Source of the DNA: Serpens sp035497915
GTDB lineage: Bacteria > Pseudomonadota > Gammaproteobacteria > Pseudomonadales > Pseudomonadaceae
Assembly (NCBI RefSeq): GCF_035497915.1
Contig: NZ_DATJCS010000037.1
Span: 10,039-74,038, forward strand
Direction of reading: 5' to 3'
DNA: 64,000 bases
Positions 1 through 8,986 of the stretch are shown here, piece after piece; position 1 is the stretch's first letter; each line of letters begins with the position of its first letter. The position numbers and the translations under genes are program-made. The notes below the pieces were generated by a model that did no database searches, had not been told where the DNA came from, and saw only the letters and a list, made by a program, of their open reading frames with translations.

Positions 1-1133
1 TTACCGCCGACGTCTTCGAACTGGTGACCAACCCCGAGATCGACGTGGTCGTCGAGCTGATCGGCGGCTACACCATCGCCAAGGAACTGGTGCTCAAGGC
101 CATTGAGCACGGCAAGCACGTGGTCACCGCCAACAAGGCGCTGATCGCCGTGCACGGCAACGAGATCTTCGCCCGCGCCCGCGAGAAGGGCGTGATCGTC
201 GCCTACGAAGCCGCCGTGGCCGGTGGCATCCCGGTGATCAAGGCGATCCGCGAGGGCCTGTCCGCCAACCGCATCAACTGGCTGGCCGGCATCATCAACG
301 GCACCGGCAACTTCATCCTCACCGAAATGCGCGAGAAGGGCCGTGCCTTCGAGGACGTGCTCAAGGAAGCCCAGGCGCTGGGCTACGCCGAAGCCGATCC
401 GACCTTCGACGTGGAAGGCATCGACGCCGCCCACAAGCTGACCATCCTGGCGTCCATCGCCTTCGGCATCCCGCTGCAGTTCGACAAGGCCTACACCGAA
501 GGCATCACCAAGCTGACCACCGCCGACGTGAACTACGCCGAGGCGCTGGGCTACCGCATCAAGCACCTGGGCGTGGCCCGCCGCACCGACGCCGGTGTCG
601 AGCTGCGCGTGCACCCGACGCTGATCCCGGCCGACCGCCTGATCGCCAACGTCAACGGCGTGATGAACGCGGTGATGGTCAACGGTGACGCCGTGGGCAG
701 CACGCTGTACTACGGCGCCGGCGCCGGCATGGAGCCGACCGCCTCCGCCGTGGTGGCCGATCTGGTCGACGTGGCGCGCGCACTGTCCTGCGCGCCGCAA
801 GGCCGTGTGCCGGCCCTGGGCTTCCAGCCCGACGCGCTGTCCCAGCTGCCGATCCTGCCGATCCGCGAGTGCGAAAGCGCCTACTACCTGCGCATCCACG
901 CCCAGGACCGTCCGGGCGTGCTGGCCAAGGTCGCCACCATCCTCTCCGAGCGCGGCATCAACATCGAGTCGATCATGCAGAAGGAAGCCGAGGAGCAGGA
1001 CGGCCTGGTGCCGATGATCCTCGTCACCCACCGCGTGGTGGAGCGCAACATCGACGACGCCATCGCCGCCCTGGAAGCCCTCGAGGACATCAGCGGCAAC
1101 GTCGTACGTATCCGCGTAGAACAGCTCAACTAA
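1..1133 (+). CDS. hom: Homoserine dehydrogenase (5' partial)
   Basis: NAD(P)-dependent reduction of aspartate semialdehyde to homoserine, the branch point to threonine and methionine. The window opens inside the gene; the frame is open from base 3 and about 376 C-terminal residues are present, so roughly 60 N-terminal residues (the dinucleotide-binding start) are missing. Visible are the homoserine dehydrogenase catalytic core, with the VVTANKAL and INGTGNFIL stretches, and a C-terminal ACT domain (about the last 80 residues, starting YYLRIHAQDRPGV) typical of the threonine-feedback-regulated monofunctional enzyme. thrC follows after 51 bp, presumably in one operon. Stop at 1131-1133. Confidence 0.97.
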   Translation, partial: TADVFELVTNPEIDVVVELIGGYTIAKELVLKAIEHGKHVVTANKALIAVHGNEIFARAREKGVIVAYEAAVAGGIPVIKAIREGLSANRINWLAGIINGTGNFILTEMREKGRAFEDVLKEAQALGYAEADPTFDVEGIDAAHKLTILASIAFGIPLQFDKAYTEGITKLTTADVNYAEALGYRIKHLGVARRTDAGVELRVHPTLIPADRLIANVNGVMNAVMVNGDAVGSTLYYGAGAGMEPTASAVVADLVDVARALSCAPQGRVPALGFQPDALSQLPILPIRECESAYYLRIHAQDRPGVLAKVATILSERGINIESIMQKEAEEQDGLVPMILVTHRVVERNIDDAIAALEALEDISGNVVRIRVEQLN

Positions 1134-1184
1134 TGATCAGGGCCCGGGGCATCGGCGCCGGGCCCGCACCGAAGGTTTGATGAC

Positions 1185-2594
1185 ATGCGCTATATCAGTA
1201 CCCGTGGCCAGGCGCCGGCCCTGAATTTCGAAGACGTGCTGCTCGCCGGCCTGGCCAGCGACGGTGGTCTGTACGTACCGGAAAACCTGCCGCGTTTCAC
1301 CGTCGAGGAGATCGCCTCCTGGGCCGGTCTGCCGTACCACGAGCTGGCCTTCCGGGTGATGCGCCCGTTCGTGGCCGGCAGCATCCCGGATGCCGACTTC
1401 AAGAAGATCCTCGAAGACACCTACGCGGTGTTCGCCCACCGCGCCGTGGCGCCGCTGCGCCAGCTGGACGGCAACGAGTGGGTGCTGGAGCTGTTCCACG
1501 GCCCGACCCTGGCCTTCAAGGACTTCGCCCTGCAGCTGCTGGGCCGCCTGCTCGACTACGTGCTGGCCAAGCGCAACGAGCGCGTGGTGATCATCGGCGC
1601 CACCTCCGGCGACACCGGCTCGGCAGCCATCGAAGGCTGCAAGGCCTGCGAGAACGTCGACATCTTCATCCTGCACCCGCACAACCGTGTGTCCGAAGTG
1701 CAGCGTCGCCAGATGACCACCATCCAGGGCGACAACATCCACAACATCGCCATCGACGGCAACTTCGACGACTGCCAGGAGATGGTCAAGGCCAGCTTCG
1801 CCGACCAGGGTTTCCTCAAGGGCACCCGTCTGGTGGCGGTCAACTCGATCAACTGGGCGCGGATCATGGCCCAGATCGTCTACTACTTCCACGCCGCCAT
1901 CCAGCTGGGCGCGCCGGCCCGTTCGGTGGCCTTCTCGGTACCGACCGGCAACTTCGGCGACATCTTCGCCGGCTACCTGGCGCGCAACATGGGCCTGCCG
2001 ATCAACCAGCTGATCGTGGCCACCAACCGCAACGACATCCTGCACCGCTTCATGAGCGGCAATCAGTACGTCAAGGACACCCTGCACCCGACCCTGTCGC
2101 CGTCGATGGACATCATGGTGTCCTCGAACTTCGAGCGCCTGCTGTTCGATCTGCACGGTCGCAACGGCGCCGCCATCGCCGGGCTGATGGACACCTTCAA
2201 GCAGGGTGGCGGTTTCAGCGTCGAGGCCGATCGCTGGAGCGAAGCCCGCAAGCTGTTCGACTCGCTGGCCGTCAATGACGAAGAGACCTGCGAGACCATC
2301 GCTCAGGTTTACCAGCAGTGCAGCGAGCTGCTCGACCCGCACACCGCCATCGGCGTGCGCGCCGCCCGCGAATGCCGCCGCAGCCTGGCCACGCCGATGG
2401 TCACGCTGGGCACCGCCCACCCGGTCAAGTTCCCGGACGCGGTGGTCAAGGCCGGCGTCGGCCAGGCTCCGGCCCTGCCGGCGCACCTGACCGACCTGTT
2501 CGAGCGCGAGGAGCGCCTGAACGTGCTGCCCAACGACCTCAAGGCCGTGCAGCAGTTCGTCAGCCAGCACGGCAACCGCGGCAAGCCGCTGTAA
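1185..2594 (+). CDS. thrC: Threonine synthase
   Basis: PLP-dependent conversion of O-phosphohomoserine to threonine, the last step of the pathway begun by hom just upstream. 469 aa, the usual length for the long bacterial/fungal ThrC class. The N-terminal domain begins MRYISTRG; the PLP lysine lies in the GPTLAFKDF motif (about residue 112), followed by the phosphate-binding SGDTGSA loop. A strong intrinsic terminator follows the stop. Confidence 0.98.
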   Translation: MRYISTRGQAPALNFEDVLLAGLASDGGLYVPENLPRFTVEEIASWAGLPYHELAFRVMRPFVAGSIPDADFKKILEDTYAVFAHRAVAPLRQLDGNEWVLELFHGPTLAFKDFALQLLGRLLDYVLAKRNERVVIIGATSGDTGSAAIEGCKACENVDIFILHPHNRVSEVQRRQMTTIQGDNIHNIAIDGNFDDCQEMVKASFADQGFLKGTRLVAVNSINWARIMAQIVYYFHAAIQLGAPARSVAFSVPTGNFGDIFAGYLARNMGLPINQLIVATNRNDILHRFMSGNQYVKDTLHPTLSPSMDIMVSSNFERLLFDLHGRNGAAIAGLMDTFKQGGGFSVEADRWSEARKLFDSLAVNDEETCETIAQVYQQCSELLDPHTAIGVRAARECRRSLATPMVTLGTAHPVKFPDAVVKAGVGQAPALPAHLTDLFEREERLNVLPNDLKAVQQFVSQHGNRGKPL

Positions 2595-2630
2595 GGCGAA
2601 AGCCAGCTGGCAGCCTGCGCTGCCACAAAC

Positions 2631-2668
2631 AAAAAGCCCGCACCGTTACCAGTTGCGGGCTTTTTCGT
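2631..2668 (+). terminator. Intrinsic terminator of hom-thrC
   Basis: Perfect 12-bp stem aaaaagcccgca / tgcgggcttttt (2631-2642 and 2654-2665) with an 11-nt loop, A-run on one side and T-run on the other. It can work in both directions between thrC and the convergent protease gene. Confidence 0.92.
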
Positions 2669-2687
2669 TTAGGCCGTCTGGGTGTTT

Positions 2688-2758
2688 ATCGCGGCTAAGG
2701 CCGCTCCTGCAGAAAAACGGGATCGCGCGGAACCTGTAGGAGCGGCTTCAGTCGCGAG
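2688..2758. repeat. REPIN (paired inverted REP elements)
   Basis: Two Pseudomonas REP sequences face each other: atcgcggctaaggccgctcc at 2688 and tgtaggagcggcttcagtcg at 2735. They lie between the thrC terminator and the 3' end of the convergent protease gene. The same family recurs at 4657, 22758, 31781 and 43378. Confidence 0.85.
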
Positions 2759-2785
2759 CTTTTGGGGTCACCTTCGGCACCCGCT

Positions 2786-4225
2786 CTACCTGAGCATTTC
2801 CTCCAGCAGCCGCTTTTCGGTGCGCAGCTCATCCTGCCGCGCCTCGATCCGCGCGGTCAGCGGGAAATTGCCGATCACCCGGCGCTTGGCGTAGTCCAGC
2901 TGGGTCAGCGCTTGTCCGTAGTCGCCCACCAGGGCGAAGAATTCGGCGCGGGCCTGGTGCACGCCGATGATGTTGCCCGCCAGGCCGCGCACTTCCGCGA
3001 CCTGATACCAGATGTCCGGGTCCTTGGGCCGCTCGCGCAGCAGACGGTCGAGAATGGCCTCGGCTTCCGCCGGGCGTGACTGAGCCAACAGCAGCTCGAC
3101 CTGCATCTGCAGCAGCGGGTAGTTGCCGGGGTGGGCCTTGAGCAGCCGTTCCAGCCGCTGGCTGGCCTGGCTGTAGCGCTGTGCATCCATGTCCAGCTCG
3201 ATGCGCGCCAGGTTGTAGACGATGTCGTCCGGGCTCTTGTCCAGCAGCGGCTGCAGAGTGCTGCCGGCTTCCTCCAGCTGACCGGCGCGGCGCAGGCTGA
3301 TGGCCAGGCCATAGCGGGCGGCGTCGTTCTGCGGGCTTTCCTCCAGTTGCGCACGGAAGCGCTTGGCGGCCAGCCCCGGGGTGCTTTCGAACTGCAGCTG
3401 GGTACGGGCGCGCATCAACTGGTAGGCCAGGCTGTCGGTCTTGCCGCCGGCCGGCGTCTGCTCGGCGCGGTTGCGGCTGTCGGCGACGCGCGATTCGGAC
3501 AGCGGGTGGGTGAGCAGGAACTCCGGCGGCTTGGCGTCGTAGCGGTACTGGCGGGCCAGGCGCTCGAACATGCTGGGCATGCCACGCGGGTCGTAGCCGG
3601 CGTTGCGCAGGTTGCTCAGGCCGATGCGGTCGGCTTCCTGCTCGTTCTGCCGTGAGAAGCTGCGCTGGCTCTGGATGGCCGCCGCCTGTCCGGAGGCGAT
3701 GGCGGCGATGGCGGCATCCCCGGCTCCGGCCGCCGCGGCGACCACGCCGGCGAGCATGGCCGCCATCAGCGGCAGCTGCATGCGCTGCTGCGCTTCCAGG
3801 CCGCGTGCGTAATGGCGCTGCGACAGGTGGGCCAGTTCGTGGGCGAGCACCGAGGCGAACTCGGCTTCGGTCTGGGCGTGCAGGAACAGCCCGCCGTTGA
3901 CGCCGATGATGCCGCCCGGCACGGCGAAGGCGTTGAGCTGCGGGCTGTCGAGGATCACGAACTCCAGGCGCCGGTCCTGCAGCTGGCTGGTCTCGGCCAG
4001 ACCATAGACGTGGCGCTCGACGAAGTCCTTGAGCAGCGGGTCCGACAGCTGCACGACCTGGCCGCGCAGCATGCTCAGCCAGGCGCGGCCGAGCTGGTAC
4101 TCCTGTTCGGGCGCGACGATGGCCGAGCTGGCGTCGCCCAGCGAAGGCAGGTCATTGGCGCGCGCCACCGGGCAAAGGGCCAGGCAGACGGCAAGCAGCA
4201 GCAGGGAAGGGCGCGGGGCGGTCAT
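2786..4225 (-). CDS. bepA: M48-family periplasmic metalloprotease/chaperone, BepA-like
   Basis: Predicted periplasmic zinc metalloprotease with a TPR tail; BepA in E. coli helps assemble or degrade the LptD outer-membrane protein. 479 aa. A signal peptide covers residues 1-23 (ends PVARA), HELAH (about 129-133) is the zinc motif, and NEQEAD supplies the third ligand in the M48 pattern. The C-terminal half has TPR-like repeats. The frame stays open further upstream to 4471, but that part overlaps the start of the divergent tusA-like gene and carries no signal peptide, so the ATG at 4225 is chosen. The gene symbol is by family resemblance. Confidence 0.9.
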   Translation of the reverse strand: MTAPRPSLLLLAVCLALCPVARANDLPSLGDASSAIVAPEQEYQLGRAWLSMLRGQVVQLSDPLLKDFVERHVYGLAETSQLQDRRLEFVILDSPQLNAFAVPGGIIGVNGGLFLHAQTEAEFASVLAHELAHLSQRHYARGLEAQQRMQLPLMAAMLAGVVAAAAGAGDAAIAAIASGQAAAIQSQRSFSRQNEQEADRIGLSNLRNAGYDPRGMPSMFERLARQYRYDAKPPEFLLTHPLSESRVADSRNRAEQTPAGGKTDSLAYQLMRARTQLQFESTPGLAAKRFRAQLEESPQNDAARYGLAISLRRAGQLEEAGSTLQPLLDKSPDDIVYNLARIELDMDAQRYSQASQRLERLLKAHPGNYPLLQMQVELLLAQSRPAEAEAILDRLLRERPKDPDIWYQVAEVRGLAGNIIGVHQARAEFFALVGDYGQALTQLDYAKRRVIGNFPLTARIEARQDELRTEKRLLEEMLR

Positions 4226-4334
4226 GCGGGCACTCGCTCGAATCGAGGGGCTAACTGTAGCCTTGGCCCGGCGTCGCTGGCCAGCGGCGTCGGGGCTTGG
4301 GTATTCTCGCCCGCTCATTGCGCAGAGGTGTGAA

Positions 4335-4583
4335 ATGACTGACCAAGGACAGGCCCCGGCCTGCGATGCGGAACTGGATGCCAGCGGCCTGAACTGCCCG
4401 CTGCCGTTGCTCAAGGCCAAGCTGGAACTCAACCGCCTGCCCAGCGGCGCGGTGCTCAAGGTCACCGCCACCGATGCCGGTTCGCAGCGCGATTTTCGTG
4501 CCTTCGCGCGCCTGGCCGGGCATGAGCTGTTGCGCGAGGAAGAGGAAGCGGGGATTTTCCGCTACTGGTTGCGCAAGGCGTGA
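4335..4583 (+). CDS. TusA/SirA-family sulfur carrier protein
   Basis: Small (82 aa) TusA-like protein. These proteins carry persulfide sulfur on a conserved cysteine for tRNA thiolation or other sulfur transfer. The CPLP motif with the acceptor cysteine is at about residue 21 (GLNCPLPLLK), in the N-terminal position typical of the family. Divergent from the BepA-like gene. Not necessarily TusA itself, because pseudomonads encode several paralogues. Confidence 0.88.
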   Translation: MTDQGQAPACDAELDASGLNCPLPLLKAKLELNRLPSGAVLKVTATDAGSQRDFRAFARLAGHELLREEEEAGIFRYWLRKA

Positions 4584-4656
4584 TTCGAGCTGGGTGAATC
4601 GGCGGCCAGAAAGGCGCTGACCGCCCTACGCCGGCCGCGGGTGTTGCATGGAATCG

Positions 4657-4724
4657 GTAGGAGCGGCTTCAGCCGCGATGCTTTCGGTGTCGTCTGACAG
4701 AATCGCGGCTGGAGCCGCTCCTAC
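4657..4724. repeat. REPIN
   Basis: Inverted pair of REP sequences: gtaggagcggcttcagccgc on the left and atcgcggctggagccgctcc on the right, separated by about 20 nt. It fills the convergent gap between the TusA-like gene and bcp. Confidence 0.87.
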
Positions 4725-5201
4725 TCAGCGCCCTTCGTGCAGCGCCCGCGCGGCGTCGAGCACCGCGTCCACATGGCCCGGTACCTTCACGCCGCGCCAT
4801 TCCTGGCGCAGCACGCCGTCCTGGTCGATCAGGAAGGTGCTCCGTTCAATGCCCAGGCTTACATTTTTGAAGACCCTCTTCAGCTTGATCACCTCGAACA
4901 GCTGGCACAGCTGCTCGTCCTTGTCGGAGATCAGGTCGAAGGGGAAGCACTGCTTGGCCTTGAAGTTCTCGTGGGATTTCAGGCCATCGCGGGACACCCC
5001 GAACACCAGGGTGTTGGCGGCCAGGAACTCCTCGTGGCGATCGCGGAAACCCTGGCCCTCGGTAGTGCAGCCGGGGGTGCTGTCCTTCGGATAGAAATAC
5101 AGCACCAGCTGGCGGCCCTTGAGTGCGCTCAGCTGGACGGTCTGGCCGCCGGTGGCCTGGGCCTGGAAGTCGGGAACGGGCTGCTCGAGGCTGACGGTCA
5201 T
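4725..5201 (-). CDS. bcp: Thiol peroxidase/peroxiredoxin Bcp
   Basis: Thioredoxin-fold peroxidase that reduces hydroperoxides. 158 aa, normal length. The peroxidatic cysteine is Cys45 in DSTPGCTTE. The resolving cysteine found five residues later in E. coli Bcp (Cys50) is replaced by Gln, so this is a Bcp lacking the alpha2 resolving Cys; another Cys sits in KQCFPF near residue 84. Starts 10 bp downstream of the gcvR-like gene, almost certainly the same operon. Confidence 0.95.
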   Translation of the reverse strand: MTVSLEQPVPDFQAQATGGQTVQLSALKGRQLVLYFYPKDSTPGCTTEGQGFRDRHEEFLAANTLVFGVSRDGLKSHENFKAKQCFPFDLISDKDEQLCQLFEVIKLKRVFKNVSLGIERSTFLIDQDGVLRQEWRGVKVPGHVDAVLDAARALHEGR

Positions 5202-5211
5202 GACGGGTTCC

Positions 5212-5769
5212 TTACGGGTTGTTCGGGCGCCAGGGCTCGATCAGCGCGTCGAGGTTCAGTGCATCGGCGAAGTCCAGGAACTGGTCGCGCAGCCAGCTGA
5301 TCTGGGTGCCCGGCGGCAGGGTCACGTTGAGGGTGGCGTTGAGCATGGTGCCGCCGGTGTGCGGCGCCTGGTAGGTGTCGCAGCTCAGGCTTTCCAGCTC
5401 GATGCGGTGATCGGTGAAGAACTGGCACAGCTCGCCGAGGATGTCCGGCCGATAGGCGGCGCTGACGTAGGCGACATACGGCAGGGCCTGCGGGCGGACT
5501 TCCAGCGGCACGCTGCGCACCACGTTGAGGGTGAAATCATGACGCTTGGCGATCGACGGCAGGGTGCCTTCCAGGCGGGCCAGGGCATCCCAGCTGCCGC
5601 CGACCTGCAGGGTCAGCACGCTGCATTCGCCGTGGCGGCTGAGCTGCGTGGAAGTCACCGCGCAGCGGCTTTCCTGGCAAGTCCGGTACAGCACGCTGGT
5701 CAGCGTCATGGGGTTGTTGCCGAGGGCGCTGACGACCAGAAATTGTTCACGAACGGGCGGGGTGGACAT
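5212..5769 (-). CDS. gcvR: Glycine cleavage system regulator, GcvR-like (ACT domains)
   Basis: 185 aa, composed of two ACT-type regulatory domains and no recognisable DNA-binding domain, as in GcvR, which acts by binding the activator GcvA when glycine is low. The N-terminal part contains VVSALGNNPMTLTSVLYR, and a second ACT-like region starts at about residue 93 (ALPYVAYVSA). It is co-transcribed with bcp and divergent from dapA, an arrangement often seen in gammaproteobacteria. Its true target here is inferred only from the family. Confidence 0.85.
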   Translation of the reverse strand: MSTPPVREQFLVVSALGNNPMTLTSVLYRTCQESRCAVTSTQLSRHGECSVLTLQVGGSWDALARLEGTLPSIAKRHDFTLNVVRSVPLEVRPQALPYVAYVSAAYRPDILGELCQFFTDHRIELESLSCDTYQAPHTGGTMLNATLNVTLPPGTQISWLRDQFLDFADALNLDALIEPWRPNNP

Positions 5770-5858
5770 GCAGGCTTCCTAACGCAGATGAAGACAACGC
5801 CGAAGGCGTCGAAACGAGGGCGAAAGGGTAGCGAAAAGCGCCGCCCAAAGGAATGGCG

Positions 5859-5892
5859 GGGCCCCGGAACTTCGCTTGTGCGAGGCCGGGGC
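5859..5892. other. GC-rich hairpin in the gcvR-dapA intergenic region
   Basis: The perfect arms ggccccgg (about 5860) and ccggggcc (about 5885) flank a 17-nt loop, about 50 bp before dapA. There is no T-run, so it is more likely a leader or protein-binding structure than a terminator. The remaining 5770-5938 region should hold the divergent promoters, but I could not assign -35/-10 boxes confidently. Confidence 0.4.
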
Positions 5893-5938
5893 CGACAGTA
5901 CCATTGGCCCCTCTCTTTTCTGGCAGGGGTGGTGGTAG

Positions 5939-6817
5939 ATGATTTCGGGCAGCATGGTGGCGCTGGTCACTCCCATGGATGCGCAAGGTGCACTGGATTG
6001 GGACAGCCTGAGCAAACTGGTGGACTTCCACCTGCAGGAGGGCACCAACGCCATCGTCGCGGTCGGTACCACCGGCGAATCCGCCACCCTGACCGTGGAT
6101 GAGCACATCGAAGTGGTGCGCCGCGTCGTCGATCAGGTCAACGGTCGCATCCCGGTCATCGCCGGCACCGGGGCCAACAGCACCCGCGAAGCCATCGAAC
6201 TCACCGAGCTGGCCAAGGGCGTCGGCGCCGATGCCTGCCTGCTGGTCACCCCCTACTACAACAAGCCGACCCAGGAAGGCCTCTACCGGCACTTCCGCGC
6301 CATCGCCGAAGCCGTGGCCATCCCGCAGATTCTCTACAACGTGCCGGGCCGCACCGTGTGCGACATGCTGCCGGAAACCGTCGAGCGCCTGGCCCGTGTG
6401 CCGAACATCATCGGCATCAAGGAAGCCACCGGCGACCTGCAGCGCGCCCGCGAAGTGCTCGAGCGTGTCGGCCAGGATTTCCTGGTCTATTCCGGTGACG
6501 ACCCCACCGCGGTGGAAATGATGCTGCTGGGCGGCAAGGGCAACATCTCGGTGACCGCCAACGTCGCGCCGCGCGCCATGAGCGACCTGTGCGCCGCCGC
6601 CATGCGTGGCGAGGCCGCCATCGCCCGCGCTATCAACGATCGCCTGATGCCGCTGCACAAGGCCCTGTTCCTGGAGTCCAACCCGATTCCGGTGAAGTGG
6701 GCGCTGCACGAGATGGGCCTGATCCCGGAAGGCATTCGCCTGCCGCTCACCTGGCTCAGCGAGCGCTGCCACGAACCGCTGCGCCAGGCCCTGCGTCAGA
6801 CCGGCATGCTGGCCTAA
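5939..6817 (+). CDS. dapA: 4-hydroxy-tetrahydrodipicolinate synthase
   Basis: Condenses pyruvate with aspartate semialdehyde, committing carbon to lysine and diaminopimelate. 292 aa, standard length. All catalytic residues are visible: Thr44/Thr45 in GTTGES, Tyr133 in LYNVPGR, Arg138, and the Schiff-base Lys161 in IGIKEATGD. bamC follows after 21 bp, the classic dapA-bamC (nlpB/dapX) operon. Confidence 0.98.
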   Translation: MISGSMVALVTPMDAQGALDWDSLSKLVDFHLQEGTNAIVAVGTTGESATLTVDEHIEVVRRVVDQVNGRIPVIAGTGANSTREAIELTELAKGVGADACLLVTPYYNKPTQEGLYRHFRAIAEAVAIPQILYNVPGRTVCDMLPETVERLARVPNIIGIKEATGDLQRAREVLERVGQDFLVYSGDDPTAVEMMLLGGKGNISVTANVAPRAMSDLCAAAMRGEAAIARAINDRLMPLHKALFLESNPIPVKWALHEMGLIPEGIRLPLTWLSERCHEPLRQALRQTGMLA

Positions 6818-6838
6818 CAGACCAAGGAAACGAAGCGC

Positions 6839-7924
6839 ATGAAGCGACTGGCCGGACTCACCGCACTCGCCCTGATCATCACCGGCACTGGCGGTTGCAG
6901 CTGGCTGGGCTTCCGCGATCGCGGCAGCGATTACCTCCTGGCCCAACAGACCGCGCCCATGCGTGTGCCGGAGGGTGCGCAGGTCAAGCACCTGGACCCG
7001 CTGCTGCCGATTCCCTCGCAGATCCCCGCGGTTGCCGTGCGTGACGAGGAATTCGAAACGCCGCGTCCGCAGCCGCTGGCCGCCGGCCCGGACAGTGGTG
7101 AGTTCAGCCTGCAGAAAAGTGGCGACTCGCGCTGGCTGCTGGCCCTGCGCCCGCCGGCCGAAGTCTGGCCGCTGGCGCGCCAGTATTTCGAGCGCAACGG
7201 CCTGCCGATCGCCGAAGAGCGGCCGCAGACCGGCGAGTTCATCACCGCCTGGCAGCGCTACGATCGCCTGTCGCCGGAACTGAGCCGCCGTCTGGGTGGC
7301 CGCGTGACGGTCGCCGCTCCCGACGCCCAGCTACGCCTGCGCGTGCGCATCGAGCCGGGCGTGCAGCGCAACACCAGCGAGATCTTCCTGGCCAGTGTCG
7401 AGCGGCCGGCGGACAGCACGGCCAACCTGAGCTTCCCCAGTCGCTCGACCAACCAGACCCTGGACAGCGCGCTGCTCGACGAGCTGCTCGCCGGCCTGGA
7501 GCGCGGCGCCGGGCAGGGTGGTTCGGTGTCCCTGGCGGCGCGCACCGCCGACAGCCAGGTGCGGGTCATCGCCGGTGAAGACGGCAGCGGCAACCCGGTG
7601 CTGAACGTCGAGGCCGACTTCGACCGCAGCTGGTCGAGCATCGGTCGCGCCCTGGAGCGCGCCGATCTGCGCATCGATGACCTCAATCGTAGCCTGGGCC
7701 TGTATTACCTGAACCTGTCCGGCGATGCCCGCAAGCCCGGCGAGAAACCCGGCTTCTTCGGTCGCCTGTTCGGCAGCGACGAAACCGATCAAGAGCGCTA
7801 CCAGGTGCGGTTGACCCGTCTGGGCAGCGGCGTGCAGGTCTCGCTGGAGCAGGATGCCGACACCCTGGCGCCGAAGGACGTCGCCCAGCGCGTGCTGGGG
7901 CAGATCCAAAGCAATCTGAACTGA
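6839..7924 (+). CDS. bamC: Outer-membrane assembly lipoprotein BamC
   Basis: Component of the beta-barrel assembly machinery (BAM). 361 aa. The lipoprotein signal peptide ends in the lipobox TGGC, with the acylated cysteine at about residue 20. A proline-rich unstructured stretch and two helix-grip-type domains follow, as in BamC/NlpB. The position directly downstream of dapA is the family's conserved neighbourhood. Confidence 0.92.
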   Translation: MKRLAGLTALALIITGTGGCSWLGFRDRGSDYLLAQQTAPMRVPEGAQVKHLDPLLPIPSQIPAVAVRDEEFETPRPQPLAAGPDSGEFSLQKSGDSRWLLALRPPAEVWPLARQYFERNGLPIAEERPQTGEFITAWQRYDRLSPELSRRLGGRVTVAAPDAQLRLRVRIEPGVQRNTSEIFLASVERPADSTANLSFPSRSTNQTLDSALLDELLAGLERGAGQGGSVSLAARTADSQVRVIAGEDGSGNPVLNVEADFDRSWSSIGRALERADLRIDDLNRSLGLYYLNLSGDARKPGEKPGFFGRLFGSDETDQERYQVRLTRLGSGVQVSLEQDADTLAPKDVAQRVLGQIQSNLN

Positions 7925-7947
7925 AACCCGCGTTTCAGCTCGAACCC

Positions 7948-7986
7948 CAGGCGAAACCCCGTAGCGTGGTTTCGCCTGTTTTCTTT
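7948..7986 (+). terminator. Terminator after bamC
   Basis: 11-bp inverted repeat caggcgaaacc / ggtttcgcctg (7948-7958 and 7968-7978), then ttttcttt. It separates dapA-bamC from purC, which starts only 24 bp later, so purC needs readthrough or a promoter overlapping this element. Confidence 0.8.
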
Positions 7987-8009
7987 CCGATGATGCGGAC
8001 CTTTTCGAC

Positions 8010-8885
8010 ATGACCACACCCACCGCCCTGAGCCTGAAGAAACTCTACTCCGGCAAAGTCCGCGACCTTTACGAGATCGATGACAAGCGCATGCTGATGG
8101 TCGCCAGCGACCGCCTGTCGGCCTTCGACGTCATCCTCGAGGAGCCGATTCCGGAGAAGGGCAAGATCCTCACCGCCATCTCCAACTTCTGGTTCGCCAA
8201 GCTCGACGGTCTGGTGCCCAACCACTTCACCGGCGACAAGGTGGAAGACGTGGTGCCGGCCGCTGAACTGCCGCTGGTGCAGGGGCGCGCCGTGGTGGCC
8301 AAGCGCCTGAAGCCGGTGCCGGTGGAAGCCATCGTGCGCGGTTACCTGGTGGGCTCGGGCTGGAAGGAATACCAGAAGAGCGGCACCGTCTGCGGCATTC
8401 CGCTGCCGGCCGGCCTGAAGGAAGCGGCCAAGCTGCCGCAGCCGATCTTCACCCCGTCCACCAAGGCCGCCGTGGGCGACCATGACGAGAACATCTCCTT
8501 CGCGCGCTGCGAGGAAATCATCGGCGCCGAACTGGCCGCCAAGGTGCGCGACACCGCCATCGCCCTGTACAGCGCCGCCGTCGAGTACGCGGCCACGCGC
8601 GGCATCATCATCGCCGACACCAAGTTCGAGTTCGGCCTGGACGAAGACGGCACCCTGACCCTGATGGACGAGGCGCTGACCCCGGATTCCAGCCGCTTCT
8701 GGCCGGCCGACAGCTACGCCGAAGGCAGCAACCCGCCGAGCTTCGACAAGCAGTTCGTGCGTGACTGGCTGGAGTCCACCGGCTGGAACAAGCAGCCGCC
8801 GGCGCCGAAGGTCCCGGCCGAGGTCTGCCAGAAGACCGCCGACAAGTACCGCGAGGCGCTGACCCGCCTGACCGGCGAGGCCTGA
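8010..8885 (+). CDS. purC: SAICAR synthetase, Ade1-like long form
   Basis: Ligates aspartate to CAIR in purine synthesis. 291 aa. The sequence follows the yeast-Ade1-type form: YSGKVRDLYEID at the start, SDRLSAFDV, IVRGYLVGSGWKEY, the PIFTPSTKA and GDHDENIS motifs, IIIADTKFEFG and LTPDSSRFW. The roughly 236-aa PurC that I recall at this locus in P. aeruginosa has different spacing and lacks the FTPSTKA-type insert. The ribosome-binding site before the ATG is weak. tRNA-Ser lies 101 bp downstream. Confidence 0.95.
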   Translation: MTTPTALSLKKLYSGKVRDLYEIDDKRMLMVASDRLSAFDVILEEPIPEKGKILTAISNFWFAKLDGLVPNHFTGDKVEDVVPAAELPLVQGRAVVAKRLKPVPVEAIVRGYLVGSGWKEYQKSGTVCGIPLPAGLKEAAKLPQPIFTPSTKAAVGDHDENISFARCEEIIGAELAAKVRDTAIALYSAAVEYAATRGIIIADTKFEFGLDEDGTLTLMDEALTPDSSRFWPADSYAEGSNPPSFDKQFVRDWLESTGWNKQPPAPKVPAEVCQKTADKYREALTRLTGEA

Positions 8886-8986
8886 GCCTGTTCCCGGCAC
8901 AGTGCAAGCACTTGAAATGCGAGCGAAAAACTTGCGTCGGGGGTTAGACAAATGCGCCGCAGCTGGTATGATGCGCGCCGACCTCT

